Below are positions 16,795-25,087 of a DNA stretch of 64,000 nt, piece by piece (the first letter of the stretch is position 1; every line of letters begins with the position of its first letter). The position numbers and the translations under genes are program-made. The notes beneath the pieces were generated by a model. The model was not told the DNA's origin and made no database searches. It was given only the letters and a program-made list of their open reading frames with translations. The stretch lies in NCBI GenBank assembly GCA_019416685.1, contig DXWV01000033.1, positions 25,214 through 89,213 on the forward strand, read 5' to 3'. Origin of the DNA: Bacteroides sp. (GTDB lineage Bacteria; Bacteroidota; Bacteroidia; Bacteroidales; Bacteroidaceae).

Positions 16795-18345
16795 ATGCCC
16801 ATGAAAGAACTCATCAACCATCTGGAAGAACTAAACAGAAAAGCAGAAAACGGCGGAGGAGATGCCCGGATTGAGAAACAACACTCAGTAGGAAAGCTGA
16901 CGGCTCGCGAACGTATTGATTTACTTTTGGAGAAAGGATCGTTTATCGAATTGGATAAACTTGTGACGCATCGTTGTACCGATTTTGGTATGGAAAAACA
17001 GAAAATACCGGGAGATGGGGTAGTCACCGGTTACGGTATGATAGGCAAACGGCTGGTTTATGTTTTTGCACAGGACTTTACTGTATTCGGAGGGGCACTT
17101 TCGGAGACATATGCAAAAAAAATCTGTAAGGTAATGGATATGGCTATGCAAATGGGTGCTCCGATTATCGGACTTAACGATTCCGGAGGTGCCCGTATTC
17201 AGGAAGGGGTTCGTTCGCTGGCCGGATATGCTGAAATCTTTCTTCGCAACTCCATGGCATCGGGAGTAATACCGCAAATCAGTGCCATCATGGGACCATG
17301 TGCCGGTGGTGCTGTGTACTCTCCGGCTCTGACCGATTTTATCCTGATGGTGAAGAATTCCAGTTATATGTTCATTACCGGACCGGATGTAGTAAGAAGT
17401 GTGACACAGGAAGAAGTGAGTAAAGAAGAACTGGGTGGAACGGCTGTACATACTTCTATATCCGGAGTGGCACATCTGGCTGCCGAAAATGATATTGAAT
17501 GTATCAATTATATTCGTGAACTAATCTCTTTCCTGCCTGGAAATAATATGGAAGAGCCTCCATTTGTAGCTACTTCCGATTCGCCCACACGTCTTACGCC
17601 GGAACTCTCTATGCTGATACCTACCAATCCCAATCAGCCCTATGATATAAAGGAGATGATCGAGGCAGTAGCCGATGACAATAGCTTCTTTGAACTTCAG
17701 GCAGAGTATGCGGCAAATATTGTCATAGGTTATATTCGTCTGAATGGAAAAACCGTGGGGGTGGTAGCTAATCAGCCGCTTGTACTTGCCGGAACATTGG
17801 ATATTGATGCCTCTGTCAAGGCTGCTCGTTTTGTCCGCTTCTGCGATGCTTTTAATATCCCGTTACTGACTTTGGTGGATGTGCCGGGCTTCCTGCCGGG
17901 AGTTGACCAGGAATATGGCGGTATTATTCGTAATGGCGCCAAGTTACTATATGCTTATTGTGAGGCTACTGTACCTAAAGTAACAGTTATCACACGTAAA
18001 GCCTACGGTGGTGCCTATGATGTGATGAGTTCCAAACATATCCGGGGAGATGTGAATTTTGCTTTTCCTACGGCCGAGATTGCCGTGATGGGGCCGGATG
18101 GTGCTGTAAATATTCTGTTCCGTAAAGAAATAGACAAAGCGGGAGATCCTGAAGAGAAACGAAAAGAGCTTCAGACGGAATATCGTGAGAAATTTGCAAA
18201 TCCGTATCGGGCTGCTGAGCTTGGTTATGTGGACGAAGTCATTGATCCGGCTATTACCCGTATGCGGCTGATTCGTAGTTTTGAGATGCTGGCTAATAAG
18301 CGTCAGTCCAATCCACCCAGAAAGCATTCTAATTTACCGCTTTAA
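16795..18345 (+). CDS. Acyl-CoA carboxylase, carboxyltransferase subunit (propionyl-CoA/methylmalonyl-CoA type)
   Basis: This 516-residue protein is the biotin-dependent carboxyltransferase that moves CO2 between carboxybiotin and an acyl-CoA, most likely propionyl-CoA/methylmalonyl-CoA. It has both crotonase-like halves: RIDLLLEKGSFIEL, DFTVFGGALSE and GGARIQEGVRSL in the first, and TLVDVPGFLPGVDQEYGGII and RKAYGGAYDVMSSK in the second. The two oxyanion-type Gly-Gly segments are intact. It heads a three-gene operon with biotin carboxylase (21 bp downstream) and biotin carrier. No membrane decarboxylase (OadB/MmdB-type) gene is present here, so a cytosolic carboxylase is more likely than a sodium-pumping decarboxylase. 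A second in-frame ATG at 16801 is an alternative start. Confidence 0.92.
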   Translation: MPMKELINHLEELNRKAENGGGDARIEKQHSVGKLTARERIDLLLEKGSFIELDKLVTHRCTDFGMEKQKIPGDGVVTGYGMIGKRLVYVFAQDFTVFGGALSETYAKKICKVMDMAMQMGAPIIGLNDSGGARIQEGVRSLAGYAEIFLRNSMASGVIPQISAIMGPCAGGAVYSPALTDFILMVKNSSYMFITGPDVVRSVTQEEVSKEELGGTAVHTSISGVAHLAAENDIECINYIRELISFLPGNNMEEPPFVATSDSPTRLTPELSMLIPTNPNQPYDIKEMIEAVADDNSFFELQAEYAANIVIGYIRLNGKTVGVVANQPLVLAGTLDIDASVKAARFVRFCDAFNIPLLTLVDVPGFLPGVDQEYGGIIRNGAKLLYAYCEATVPKVTVITRKAYGGAYDVMSSKHIRGDVNFAFPTAEIAVMGPDGAVNILFRKEIDKAGDPEEKRKELQTEYREKFANPYRAAELGYVDEVIDPAITRMRLIRSFEMLANKRQSNPPRKHSNLPL

Positions 18346-18366
18346 TTATTGAAGGAGGAACATATT

Positions 18367-19878
18367 ATGATAAAAAAAATATTAGTAGCCAACCGTGGTG
18401 AGATAGCTATGCGCATCTTCCGTACCTGCCGGGTGATGAATATTGCCACGGTAGCAATCTATACGCGGGTTGACCGTGGAGCGTTGCATGTCCGTTACGC
18501 TGAAGAGGCCTATTGTATTTCTGATTCACCGGAGGATACCTCTTATTTGAAACCGGAAAAGATTCTGGAAATAGCCAAAAAGACAGGGGCTGCTATCCAT
18601 CCGGGATATGGTTTCTTATCGGAGAATGCCGATTTTGCGCGTCGTTGCGAGGAAGAAGGTGTGATTTTTATTGGTCCGAGTGCTGATATTATTGCCCGAA
18701 TGGGTATCAAAACTGAGGCGCGAAAGATAATGAGAGAAGCGGGACTACCGATTGTGCCGGGAACAGAACAGCCGGTTCAGGGTATTGCCGAAGCTAAAAA
18801 AGTAGCGGCAGAAGTGGGCTATCCTATCATGCTGAAAGCATTGGCAGGAGGTGGCGGAAAGGGAATGCGACTGGTGCGGTCTGAAGAAGAGGTAGAGATG
18901 GCTCTTCGCTTGTCTCAATCCGAAGCTGGGACATCATTTGGAAATGATGCGGTCTATATTGAGAAATATATAGAAAATCCCCATCATATCGAAGTGCAGA
19001 TATTGGGTGATAAATATGGGAATGTAATTCATCTGTACGAACGTGAATGCTCCATTCAGCGTCGGAATCAGAAGGTAATAGAAGAGTCTCCTTCTCCTTT
19101 TGTGAAGGAAGAGACGCGGAAACGGATGTTGAAGGTAGCTGTGGAGGCGTGTAAGAAAATAGGATATTACAGTGCAGGGACTTTGGAGTTTATGATGGAT
19201 AAAGATCAGAACTTCTATTTTCTTGAAATGAATACCCGGCTTCAGGTAGAGCACCCGGTAACGGAGGAGTGTACCGGTGTTGATCTTGTACGTGATATGA
19301 TTCTTGTTGCAGCCGGAAACCGTCTGCCTTATCGTCAGGAGGATGTTGAGTTTAGGGGAGCAGCCATTGAATGTCGTATTTATGCCGAAGATCCGGAGAA
19401 TAACTTTATGCCGTCGCCCGGAGTCATTACCGTACGTGAGGCTCCCGAAGGACGTAATGTTCGTCTGGATAGTGCCGCCTATGCCGGGTTTGAGGTATCA
19501 TTGCATTATGATCCGATGATTGCCAAACTCTGTTGCTGGGGAAGAAACCGTGCCTCTGCCATATCAAATATGGCCCGTGCTTTGCGGGAATATAAGATAC
19601 TGGGCATCAAGACTACAATTCCGTTCCATCAGCGTGTGTTGAAGAATACCGCTTTTCTGAAAGGAGAGTATGATACCACATTTATTGATACCCGTTTTGA
19701 TAAAGAAGATTTGAAGCGGCGTCAGAATACCGACCCCACGGTAGCTGTGATTGCGGCTGCATTGAAGCATTTTGAGAAAGAGAAGGAAGCGGCGTCGAGA
19801 GCAACTACTCTTCCGGTGGTAGGTGAATCCCTTTGGAAGTATTATGGTAAACTGCAGATGACTGCCAATAACTATTAA
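18367..19878 (+). CDS. Acyl-CoA carboxylase biotin carboxylase subunit
   Basis: This 503-residue ATP-grasp enzyme carboxylates the biotin on its carrier protein using ATP and bicarbonate. It shows the N-terminal KILVANRGEIAMRIFRTC block, the glycine-rich ATP loop GGGGKGMRLV, the ERECSIQRRNQK lid and the catalytic EMNTRLQVEHPVTE segment. I start at ATG 18367 because an unusually strong Shine-Dalgarno sequence, AAGGAGG (18352-18358), lies 8 bp upstream; the upstream TTG at 18349 is rejected. It is close in length to AccC (449) plus a short C-terminal extension, and the biotin carrier is a separate gene 13 bp downstream. Confidence 0.95.
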   Translation: MIKKILVANRGEIAMRIFRTCRVMNIATVAIYTRVDRGALHVRYAEEAYCISDSPEDTSYLKPEKILEIAKKTGAAIHPGYGFLSENADFARRCEEEGVIFIGPSADIIARMGIKTEARKIMREAGLPIVPGTEQPVQGIAEAKKVAAEVGYPIMLKALAGGGGKGMRLVRSEEEVEMALRLSQSEAGTSFGNDAVYIEKYIENPHHIEVQILGDKYGNVIHLYERECSIQRRNQKVIEESPSPFVKEETRKRMLKVAVEACKKIGYYSAGTLEFMMDKDQNFYFLEMNTRLQVEHPVTEECTGVDLVRDMILVAAGNRLPYRQEDVEFRGAAIECRIYAEDPENNFMPSPGVITVREAPEGRNVRLDSAAYAGFEVSLHYDPMIAKLCCWGRNRASAISNMARALREYKILGIKTTIPFHQRVLKNTAFLKGEYDTTFIDTRFDKEDLKRRQNTDPTVAVIAAALKHFEKEKEAASRATTLPVVGESLWKYYGKLQMTANNY

Positions 19879-19891
19879 AAAATCAGAGATT

Positions 19892-20413
19892 ATGAGTACA
19901 ACGTTAGCAACCTATTATGCCCGGCTTCTGGATATGCCCGACAATGAATATAAGGTCGAGATTCTTGAAGATGGTCCTGTGAAGAAGATAGCTGTCAATG
20001 GGAAAGTGTATGAAGTGGATTATAATCTTGGAGGAGACTCTATTCATTCTATAATCATTGATCATCATTCTCACGGGGTGCAAATTTCTTCTTCCAATTC
20101 TACATATACTATCATGAATAAAGGAGAACTTTATCAGATAGAACTGAAAGGTGAGATGGAGAAAATACATAATTCCCGTAATGCCGCCGAATCTGTGGGG
20201 CGGCAAGTGGTTCAGGCTCCGATGCCCGGAGTGATATTGAAAACTTACGTAAAGAAGGGAGATATAGTGCAACGTGGAGATCCGCTTTGCGTACTCGTAG
20301 CCATGAAGATGGAAAACGAAATCCGCTCGCTGGCAGATGGTACAGTTAAAGAAATCTTTGTGGAAGATGCTGCGAAAGTAGGGCTGAATGACCGTATTAT
20401 GGTGATTGAATAA
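19892..20413 (+). CDS. Biotin carboxyl carrier protein of the acyl-CoA carboxylase
   Basis: This 173-residue protein carries biotin between the two catalytic subunits encoded just upstream. The C-terminal biotinyl domain (about 103-173) has the attachment motif AMKM with Lys139 as the biotinylated residue, and the preceding APMPGVI strand. The N-terminal 95 residues form a beta-rich dimerisation-like domain (VKKIAVNGKVYEVDY). The Pro/Ala-rich linker of many carriers is short or missing. The gene is 13 bp after the biotin carboxylase and closes the operon. Confidence 0.93.
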   Translation: MSTTLATYYARLLDMPDNEYKVEILEDGPVKKIAVNGKVYEVDYNLGGDSIHSIIIDHHSHGVQISSSNSTYTIMNKGELYQIELKGEMEKIHNSRNAAESVGRQVVQAPMPGVILKTYVKKGDIVQRGDPLCVLVAMKMENEIRSLADGTVKEIFVEDAAKVGLNDRIMVIE

Positions 20414-20448
20414 ACTCATTTGAAGTGTGCGGTTTTAAATGTTTCCCG

Positions 20449-20469
20449 CACAAGGAGGTGTGGCTGGCC
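20449..20469. repeat. Degenerate copy of the CCCGCACGGGGAGG dispersed repeat
   Basis: GTTTCCCGCACAAGGAGGTG resembles the reverse complement of the 23-bp repeat at 4356-4378 and 7881-7903 (GCTTCCCGCACGGGGAGGTA). It lies just after the carrier-protein gene. The match is partial, so this is a weaker call than the two exact copies. Confidence 0.45.
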
Positions 20470-20515
20470 GTGATATAATTAAAACGAAGACCAATCCCCA
20501 AAAGACCCCGGAATT

Positions 20516-20596
20516 TTGGTTTAAAACCAATCTTGCTTTCCTCACCGACCAACGGTGCTTTGGTTTAAAACCAAGACACCGTTGGTTTAAAACCAA
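20516..20596. repeat. Array of three perfect TTGGTTTAAAACCAA palindromes
   Basis: The 15-bp palindrome TTGGTTTAAAACCAA occurs at 20516, 20560 and 20582, that is 44 and 22 bp apart, so all three face the same side of the helix. The middle copy is further enclosed by exact 10-bp arms ACCAACGGTG (20548-20557) and CACCGTTGGT (20577-20586). There is no T-run, so it is not an ordinary terminator. It lies in the 381-bp gap between the carboxylase and nrf operons. Confidence 0.9.
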
Positions 20597-20685
20597 AGAA
20601 TTACGTAGAGCTGTGAAGCGTATAATTGGCACATTGCCTCATTATTTATCAATAATGGGTTAAATGCAAAATAATTTCTTCCATA

Positions 20686-20730
20686 TGTAATGTAGATTAC
20701 ACATTTATTAGCTTTTATTTCGCTCCTTTG
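20686..20730 (+). promoter_or_regulatory. Crp/Fnr-type operator and -7 box of the nrf operon
   Basis: TGTAATGTAGATTACA (20686-20701) is a perfect TGTAAT-N4-ATTACA dyad. The -7-like segment CTCCTTTG ends at 20730, 36.5 bp from the dyad centre, the same geometry as at 16732-16776. The TA of the -7 consensus is missing, as expected of an activator-dependent promoter. The regulator is probably the Crp/Fnr protein encoded at the operon's end. Confidence 0.65.
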
Positions 20731-20794
20731 CACAAATAAAGAAGAATAGAGGCCCTGTTAACCGGCCGGTAGTATACTTAATATTTGGTGTCTT

Positions 20795-21382
20795 ATGAAA
20801 ATAAAAGAGATTATTCATTGGCTACTCCCTTCCAGACGCTGGAGGATGGTAGCCATTGTCTTGTCCGGTCTGATTATCGGAGGAGGATTGTTTTTCCTGT
20901 ATATGCTCCGGGCGCATACTTATCTGGGCGATGACCCGGCAGCTTGCGTCAACTGCCATATCATGGGACCCTATTATGCCACTTGGATGCACAGCTCTCA
21001 CGGACGGGATGCCACATGTAATGATTGTCACGTACCTCATGAGAATCCCGTGAAGAAGTGGGCGTTTAAGGGTATGGATGGTATGCGTCATGTAGCGGTG
21101 TTTCTTACTCGTGGCGAACATCAGGTTATAAAAGCAAATGACGAAAGTGCGGAAGTAATCATGAACAATTGCATCCGTTGTCATACACAACTCAATACGG
21201 AGTTTGTGTCTACCGGACGCATAGATTATATGATGTCTCAGGTAGGAGAAGGGAAAGCCTGCTGGGACTGTCATCGTGATGTGGCACATGGGCAAAACAG
21301 TCTTTCTACTACACCGGATGCGCTGGTTCCTTATCCGGAATCGCCTACACCGGAGTGGCTTCGTAAAATGATAGATAAATAG
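20795..21382 (+). CDS. nrfH: Cytochrome c nitrite reductase small subunit NrfH
   Basis: This 195-residue membrane-anchored tetraheme cytochrome passes electrons from menaquinol to NrfA. One N-terminal membrane helix (about 17-38) is followed by four CXXCH heme sites: CVNCH, CNDCH, CIRCH and CWDCH. It belongs to the NapC/NirT family; the size and the adjacent nrfA identify NrfH. It is the first gene of the nrf operon, 55 bp ahead of nrfA, and downstream of the Crp/Fnr-type site. Confidence 0.96.
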   Translation: MKIKEIIHWLLPSRRWRMVAIVLSGLIIGGGLFFLYMLRAHTYLGDDPAACVNCHIMGPYYATWMHSSHGRDATCNDCHVPHENPVKKWAFKGMDGMRHVAVFLTRGEHQVIKANDESAEVIMNNCIRCHTQLNTEFVSTGRIDYMMSQVGEGKACWDCHRDVAHGQNSLSTTPDALVPYPESPTPEWLRKMIDK

Positions 21383-21436
21383 ATTCATAAATAGATTTGT
21401 CAATGGACATATTGACACATTAGCACATTATTAATT

Positions 21437-22918
21437 ATGGAAAAGAAATTAAAAGCATGGCAAGGATGGCTGTTGTTTGGTGGAACAATGGTTGTTGTAT
21501 TCGTTTTGGGACTGGTGGTCTCTTCATTGATGGAACGCCGGGCGGAGGTAGTTAGCGTATTCAATAATAAACGGGTAGATATCAAGGGCATTGAAGCCCG
21601 TAATGAGGTGTTCGGAGAAAATTATCCCCGGCAGTATGACACCTGGAAACAAACAGCGCAGACTGATTTTGAAAGTGAATTTAATGGCAGTGAAGCAGTA
21701 GATGTATTGGAAAAGCGTCCCGAAATGGTAGTTCTCTGGGCCGGATACGCTTTTTCTAAAGACTATACAACTCCGCGTGGACATATGCATGCCATTGAAG
21801 ATATCACCCGCAGTCTCCGCACCGGTGCTCCGATGGATCCGCATAGTGGTCCGCAACCTTCTACCTGCTGGACGTGTAAAAGTCCGGATGTACCCCGTAT
21901 GATGGAAGCTCTCGGTGTGGACTCTTTCTATAATAATAAGTGGGCTGCTTTTGGCAATGAGATTGTAAATCCAATTGGTTGTGCCGATTGTCATGAACCG
22001 GAAAACATGAAGCTACATATCAGCCGTCCGGCATTGCGTGAGGCATTTGCCCGTCAGGGAAAGGACATTGATAAGGCTACTCCGCAAGAGATGCGTTCAT
22101 TGGTGTGTGCACAATGCCATGTGGAATATTATTTCAAAGGTGACGGTAAATATCTTACTTTCCCCTGGGACAAAGGGTTTACTGTAGAAGATATGGAGGC
22201 ATATTATGATGAGGCTGATTTTGCCGATTATACACACGCACTGAGTAAGGCACGTATCCTGAAGGCACAACATCCTGATTATGAGATTTCGCAGATGGGT
22301 ATCCATGCACAACGTGGTGTATCATGTGCCGATTGTCATATGCCGTATAAGAGTGAAGGGGGAATGAAGTTCAGTGATCATCATATACAAAGCCCGCTGG
22401 CAATGATTGACCGTACTTGCCAGGTTTGCCATCGCGAAAGTGAAGAGACACTCCGTAATAATGTATACGACCGTCAGCGTAAAGCAAATGAAATTCGTAA
22501 TCGCCTGGAACAGGAATTGGCAAAGGCTCATATCGAAGCTAAGTTTGCATGGGATAAGGGTGCTACAGACCCTCAGATGCAGGAGGCATTGAAACTGATC
22601 CGTCAGGCACAATGGAGATGGGACTTTGGAGTGGCTTCACACGGTGGCTCTTTCCATGCTCCGCAGGAGATTCAACGTATCTTGGGGCATGGTTTGGATA
22701 AAGCCTTGCAGGCACGCTTGGCTATTTCTAAAGTGTTGGCTACTAATGGATTTACGGGTGAAGTGCCAATGCCGGACATTTCTACAAAAGCCAAAGCACA
22801 GGAATACATCGGTCTCGATATGAAGAAAGAACATGAGAATAAAGATAAATTCCTGAAAGAAGTTGTTCCGCAATGGTTGAAAGAGGCAAAGGCTAACGGA
22901 CGCTTGGCGAATATTTAG
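21437..22918 (+). CDS. nrfA: Ammonia-forming cytochrome c nitrite reductase NrfA
   Basis: This 493-residue pentaheme enzyme reduces nitrite to ammonium with six electrons in the periplasm. The catalytic heme uses the lysine-ligated motif CWTCK (144-148), the hallmark of NrfA, and four CXXCH sites follow (CADCH, CAQCH, CADCH, CQVCH). An uncleaved or late-cleaved N-terminal hydrophobic segment (about 11-31) is present. Calcium-site and active-site regions such as CAQCHVEYYFKG are intact. With NrfH it forms the menaquinol:nitrite oxidoreductase complex used for anaerobic respiration or nitrite detoxification. Confidence 0.97.
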   Translation: MEKKLKAWQGWLLFGGTMVVVFVLGLVVSSLMERRAEVVSVFNNKRVDIKGIEARNEVFGENYPRQYDTWKQTAQTDFESEFNGSEAVDVLEKRPEMVVLWAGYAFSKDYTTPRGHMHAIEDITRSLRTGAPMDPHSGPQPSTCWTCKSPDVPRMMEALGVDSFYNNKWAAFGNEIVNPIGCADCHEPENMKLHISRPALREAFARQGKDIDKATPQEMRSLVCAQCHVEYYFKGDGKYLTFPWDKGFTVEDMEAYYDEADFADYTHALSKARILKAQHPDYEISQMGIHAQRGVSCADCHMPYKSEGGMKFSDHHIQSPLAMIDRTCQVCHRESEETLRNNVYDRQRKANEIRNRLEQELAKAHIEAKFAWDKGATDPQMQEALKLIRQAQWRWDFGVASHGGSFHAPQEIQRILGHGLDKALQARLAISKVLATNGFTGEVPMPDISTKAKAQEYIGLDMKKEHENKDKFLKEVVPQWLKEAKANGRLANI

Positions 22919-22919
22919 T

Positions 22920-23047
22920 TGAAAGTTGAGAGTTGAAAGTTGCTGTGCAGCGTAAGCAGCTAACTCTCTGCTGTATAATAACTAACTTTTAACTAAAAAC
23001 TGTATTCATACTCATGCTGCATAGTAACTTTTAACTTTCAACTAAAA
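22920..23047. repeat. Hairpin repeat with GTTGAAAGTTG arms after nrfA
   Basis: TTGAAAGTTGAGAGTTGAAAGTTG on the left pairs with AACTTTTAACTTTCAACT on the right, and the interior holds ATGCTGCATAGTAACT, matching the core of the elements at 10031, 43820 and 49375. It fills the 133-bp gap between nrfA and the cytochrome maturation genes, where it might lower downstream expression relative to nrfHA. Confidence 0.8.
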
Positions 23048-23051
23048 AAAG

Positions 23052-24293
23052 ATGTGGCAAAAAACATGGGGATATAAAGAGGGGTTCGCTATTTGCGGCG
23101 GACTCTTTCTTGTTGGTACTCTCTGGCAGGTAACACTCGGTAAGTGTACGCTTTCTTTGCTCGCCTGGCCGGTAAATATTTGTGCGGGATCAGTCTATGT
23201 ACTTCTGTTACTTGCATTCTATGTTTTCTTTCGTAAGTACTATTTTGTTCGTTGGATGGGCAGCTATCAGGCAGCTGTCAGCGCTATGATTGCTTTGGTG
23301 GTGATGACGGTTATTATGGGGCTTACCCGTCAGTTCCGCCCGGAAGTTGCCGTTATAGGAATTGAGGGTTGGCTGGGATTCTCACAGATGCTTTCTGCCT
23401 GTTCTTTCGTGCTGCTCTTTTTCTGGTTCGTTACATTGCTGGGTATGGTGATTATTCGGCGGGTACATCATTTCTCAGTGCGTAATATTCCATTTTTACT
23501 TAATCATCTCGGATTATTTTTAGCTCTCACCGGTGCTGTGTTGGGAAGTGCCGATATGCAACGGCTTGAAATGACTACTCAAACGGGTAAGGCAGAATGG
23601 CGGGCGTTTAATAAACAAAAAGAGATGCTGGAATTGCCATTGGCGATAGAGTTACATGATTTCATCATCGACGAATATCCGCCCAAACTGATGTTGATAG
23701 ATAATGAATCCGGAAAAGCACTTCCGGCAGGGCATCCGGAGAATGTACTGATAGAAAATGATTTCAACAAAGGAGAATTGCTGGATTGGGAGATTGAAGT
23801 GACGGAAAAGTTACCTATGGCTGCAAGTGTAGCTACCGAAGATACCGTTCGGTTTGTAGATTTTCATTCAATGGGAGCGGCCTGTGCAGTCTATGTGAAT
23901 GTTAAAAACACAACGAGCGGTGAGCAGCGTGAAGGTTGGGTGAGTTGTGGTAGCTTTATGTTTCCATACAAAGCGCTCCGTTTGAACCAGAAAGTAAGTC
24001 TTATCATGCCCGAACGCGAACCGAAACGTTTTGCATCTGAAGTTACCGTTTATACACAATCCGGCGAACAGGCAGAAGCTACGATTGAAGTAAATCGACC
24101 TTTTGAAATAGAGGGCTGGAAAATATATCAATTGAGTTATGATGAGTCGAAAGGACGTTGGAGTGATATCAGTGTGTTCGAGTTGGTTAGTGATCCTTGG
24201 TTGCCTGTGGTTTATATGGGCATATGGATGATGATAGCCGGTGCTATCTGTATGTTTGCATTGTCACACAAAAGAAAGGAGGAGAAAGTATGA
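23052..24293 (+). CDS. ResB/Ccs1-like cytochrome c biogenesis protein
   Basis: This 413-residue membrane protein is a ResB-type subunit of a system II cytochrome c synthase, which delivers apocytochrome for heme attachment. Four membrane helices lie in the first 165 residues, then a large extracytoplasmic beta-rich domain (about 180-385), then a final helix (about 387-405). This is the ResB layout. The gene overlaps the ccsA-like gene by the ATGA at 24290-24293, so the two are translationally coupled. Its place in the nrf operon suggests dedicated maturation of NrfH/NrfA, including the special CXXCK heme of NrfA. Confidence 0.85.
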   Translation: MWQKTWGYKEGFAICGGLFLVGTLWQVTLGKCTLSLLAWPVNICAGSVYVLLLLAFYVFFRKYYFVRWMGSYQAAVSAMIALVVMTVIMGLTRQFRPEVAVIGIEGWLGFSQMLSACSFVLLFFWFVTLLGMVIIRRVHHFSVRNIPFLLNHLGLFLALTGAVLGSADMQRLEMTTQTGKAEWRAFNKQKEMLELPLAIELHDFIIDEYPPKLMLIDNESGKALPAGHPENVLIENDFNKGELLDWEIEVTEKLPMAASVATEDTVRFVDFHSMGAACAVYVNVKNTTSGEQREGWVSCGSFMFPYKALRLNQKVSLIMPEREPKRFASEVTVYTQSGEQAEATIEVNRPFEIEGWKIYQLSYDESKGRWSDISVFELVSDPWLPVVYMGIWMMIAGAICMFALSHKRKEEKV

Positions 24294-25081
24294 GTTGGGA
24301 TCTTTTGGGATGGTTTGCTGCAGTGTCTCTTTGTCTTTGGGGGGGTGGAGCTGTTGCTGCTTGGAAAGGGAAACCGATGGGCTGGGTACTGGGACCTACA
24401 TTGGCTGGATTACTTATTTTCTTTGCTTTTATCGTAGGAATGTGGATATCGTTGGAACGTCCACCCATGCGTACTATGGGAGAAACTCGTTTGTGGTATT
24501 CTTTCTTCCTGCCGTTGGCAGGTATTATCACCTATGTTCGCTGGCGCTATAAGTGGATATTGAGTTTCAGCTTTATACTCTCGCTGGTATTTATTAGCGT
24601 TAATCTTTTTAAACCCGAAATTCATAATAAGACGCTGATGCCTGCTTTGCAAAGTCCCTGGTTTGCACCACATGTCATTGTATATATGTTTGCTTATGCC
24701 ATGCTTGGCGCAGCTACGGTGATGGCGGTTTATCTGCTGTGGATAAAGAAGAAACCGGTAGCCGAACGGGAAATGGAGCTTTGTGATGATCTGGTGTATG
24801 TAGGACTTTCGTTTATGACACTGGGGATGCTTTTCGGTGCTTTGTGGGCAAAAGAGGCTTGGGGACATTATTGGAGTTGGGACCCGAAAGAGACATGGGC
24901 AGCTGCCACATGGATAGGTTACCTGTGTTATATCCACTTCCGGCTTCATCAACACAGGAGCCATCGCAAGGCACTCGCCGGACTATTGATTTGTTTTCTT
25001 TTACTTCAAATGTGTTGGTATGGCATCAACTATTTGCCTTCGGCACAGGGAACGAGCGTACACACTTATAATTTAAACTGA
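24290..25081 (+). CDS. CcsA/ResC-like heme lyase subunit
   Basis: This 263-residue multi-pass membrane protein is the heme-handling partner in system II cytochrome c maturation. It has seven or eight membrane helices and the tryptophan-rich WWD motif WGHYWSWDPKETWAA that binds heme at the outer face, with flanking conserved histidines. The start ATG overlaps the stop of the ResB-like gene; a longer open frame from 24197 overlaps that gene and is rejected. Together with its neighbour it forms a split Ccs1-CcsA system of the nrf operon. Confidence 0.9.
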   Translation: MSWDLLGWFAAVSLCLWGGGAVAAWKGKPMGWVLGPTLAGLLIFFAFIVGMWISLERPPMRTMGETRLWYSFFLPLAGIITYVRWRYKWILSFSFILSLVFISVNLFKPEIHNKTLMPALQSPWFAPHVIVYMFAYAMLGAATVMAVYLLWIKKKPVAEREMELCDDLVYVGLSFMTLGMLFGALWAKEAWGHYWSWDPKETWAAATWIGYLCYIHFRLHQHRSHRKALAGLLICFLLLQMCWYGINYLPSAQGTSVHTYNLN

Positions 25082-25087
25082 TATAGT

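Noticed and set aside
16795..20413. A sodium-pumping methylmalonyl-CoA or oxaloacetate decarboxylase operon
   Set aside because: The three soluble parts are present but no membrane beta subunit or small gamma/delta subunit is encoded nearby, so a carboxylase is preferred.
24197..24289. Upstream extension of the CcsA-like protein
   Set aside because: It would overlap the ResB-like gene by about 97 bp, while ATG 24290 forms a standard ATGA overlap and starts directly at the first membrane helix.
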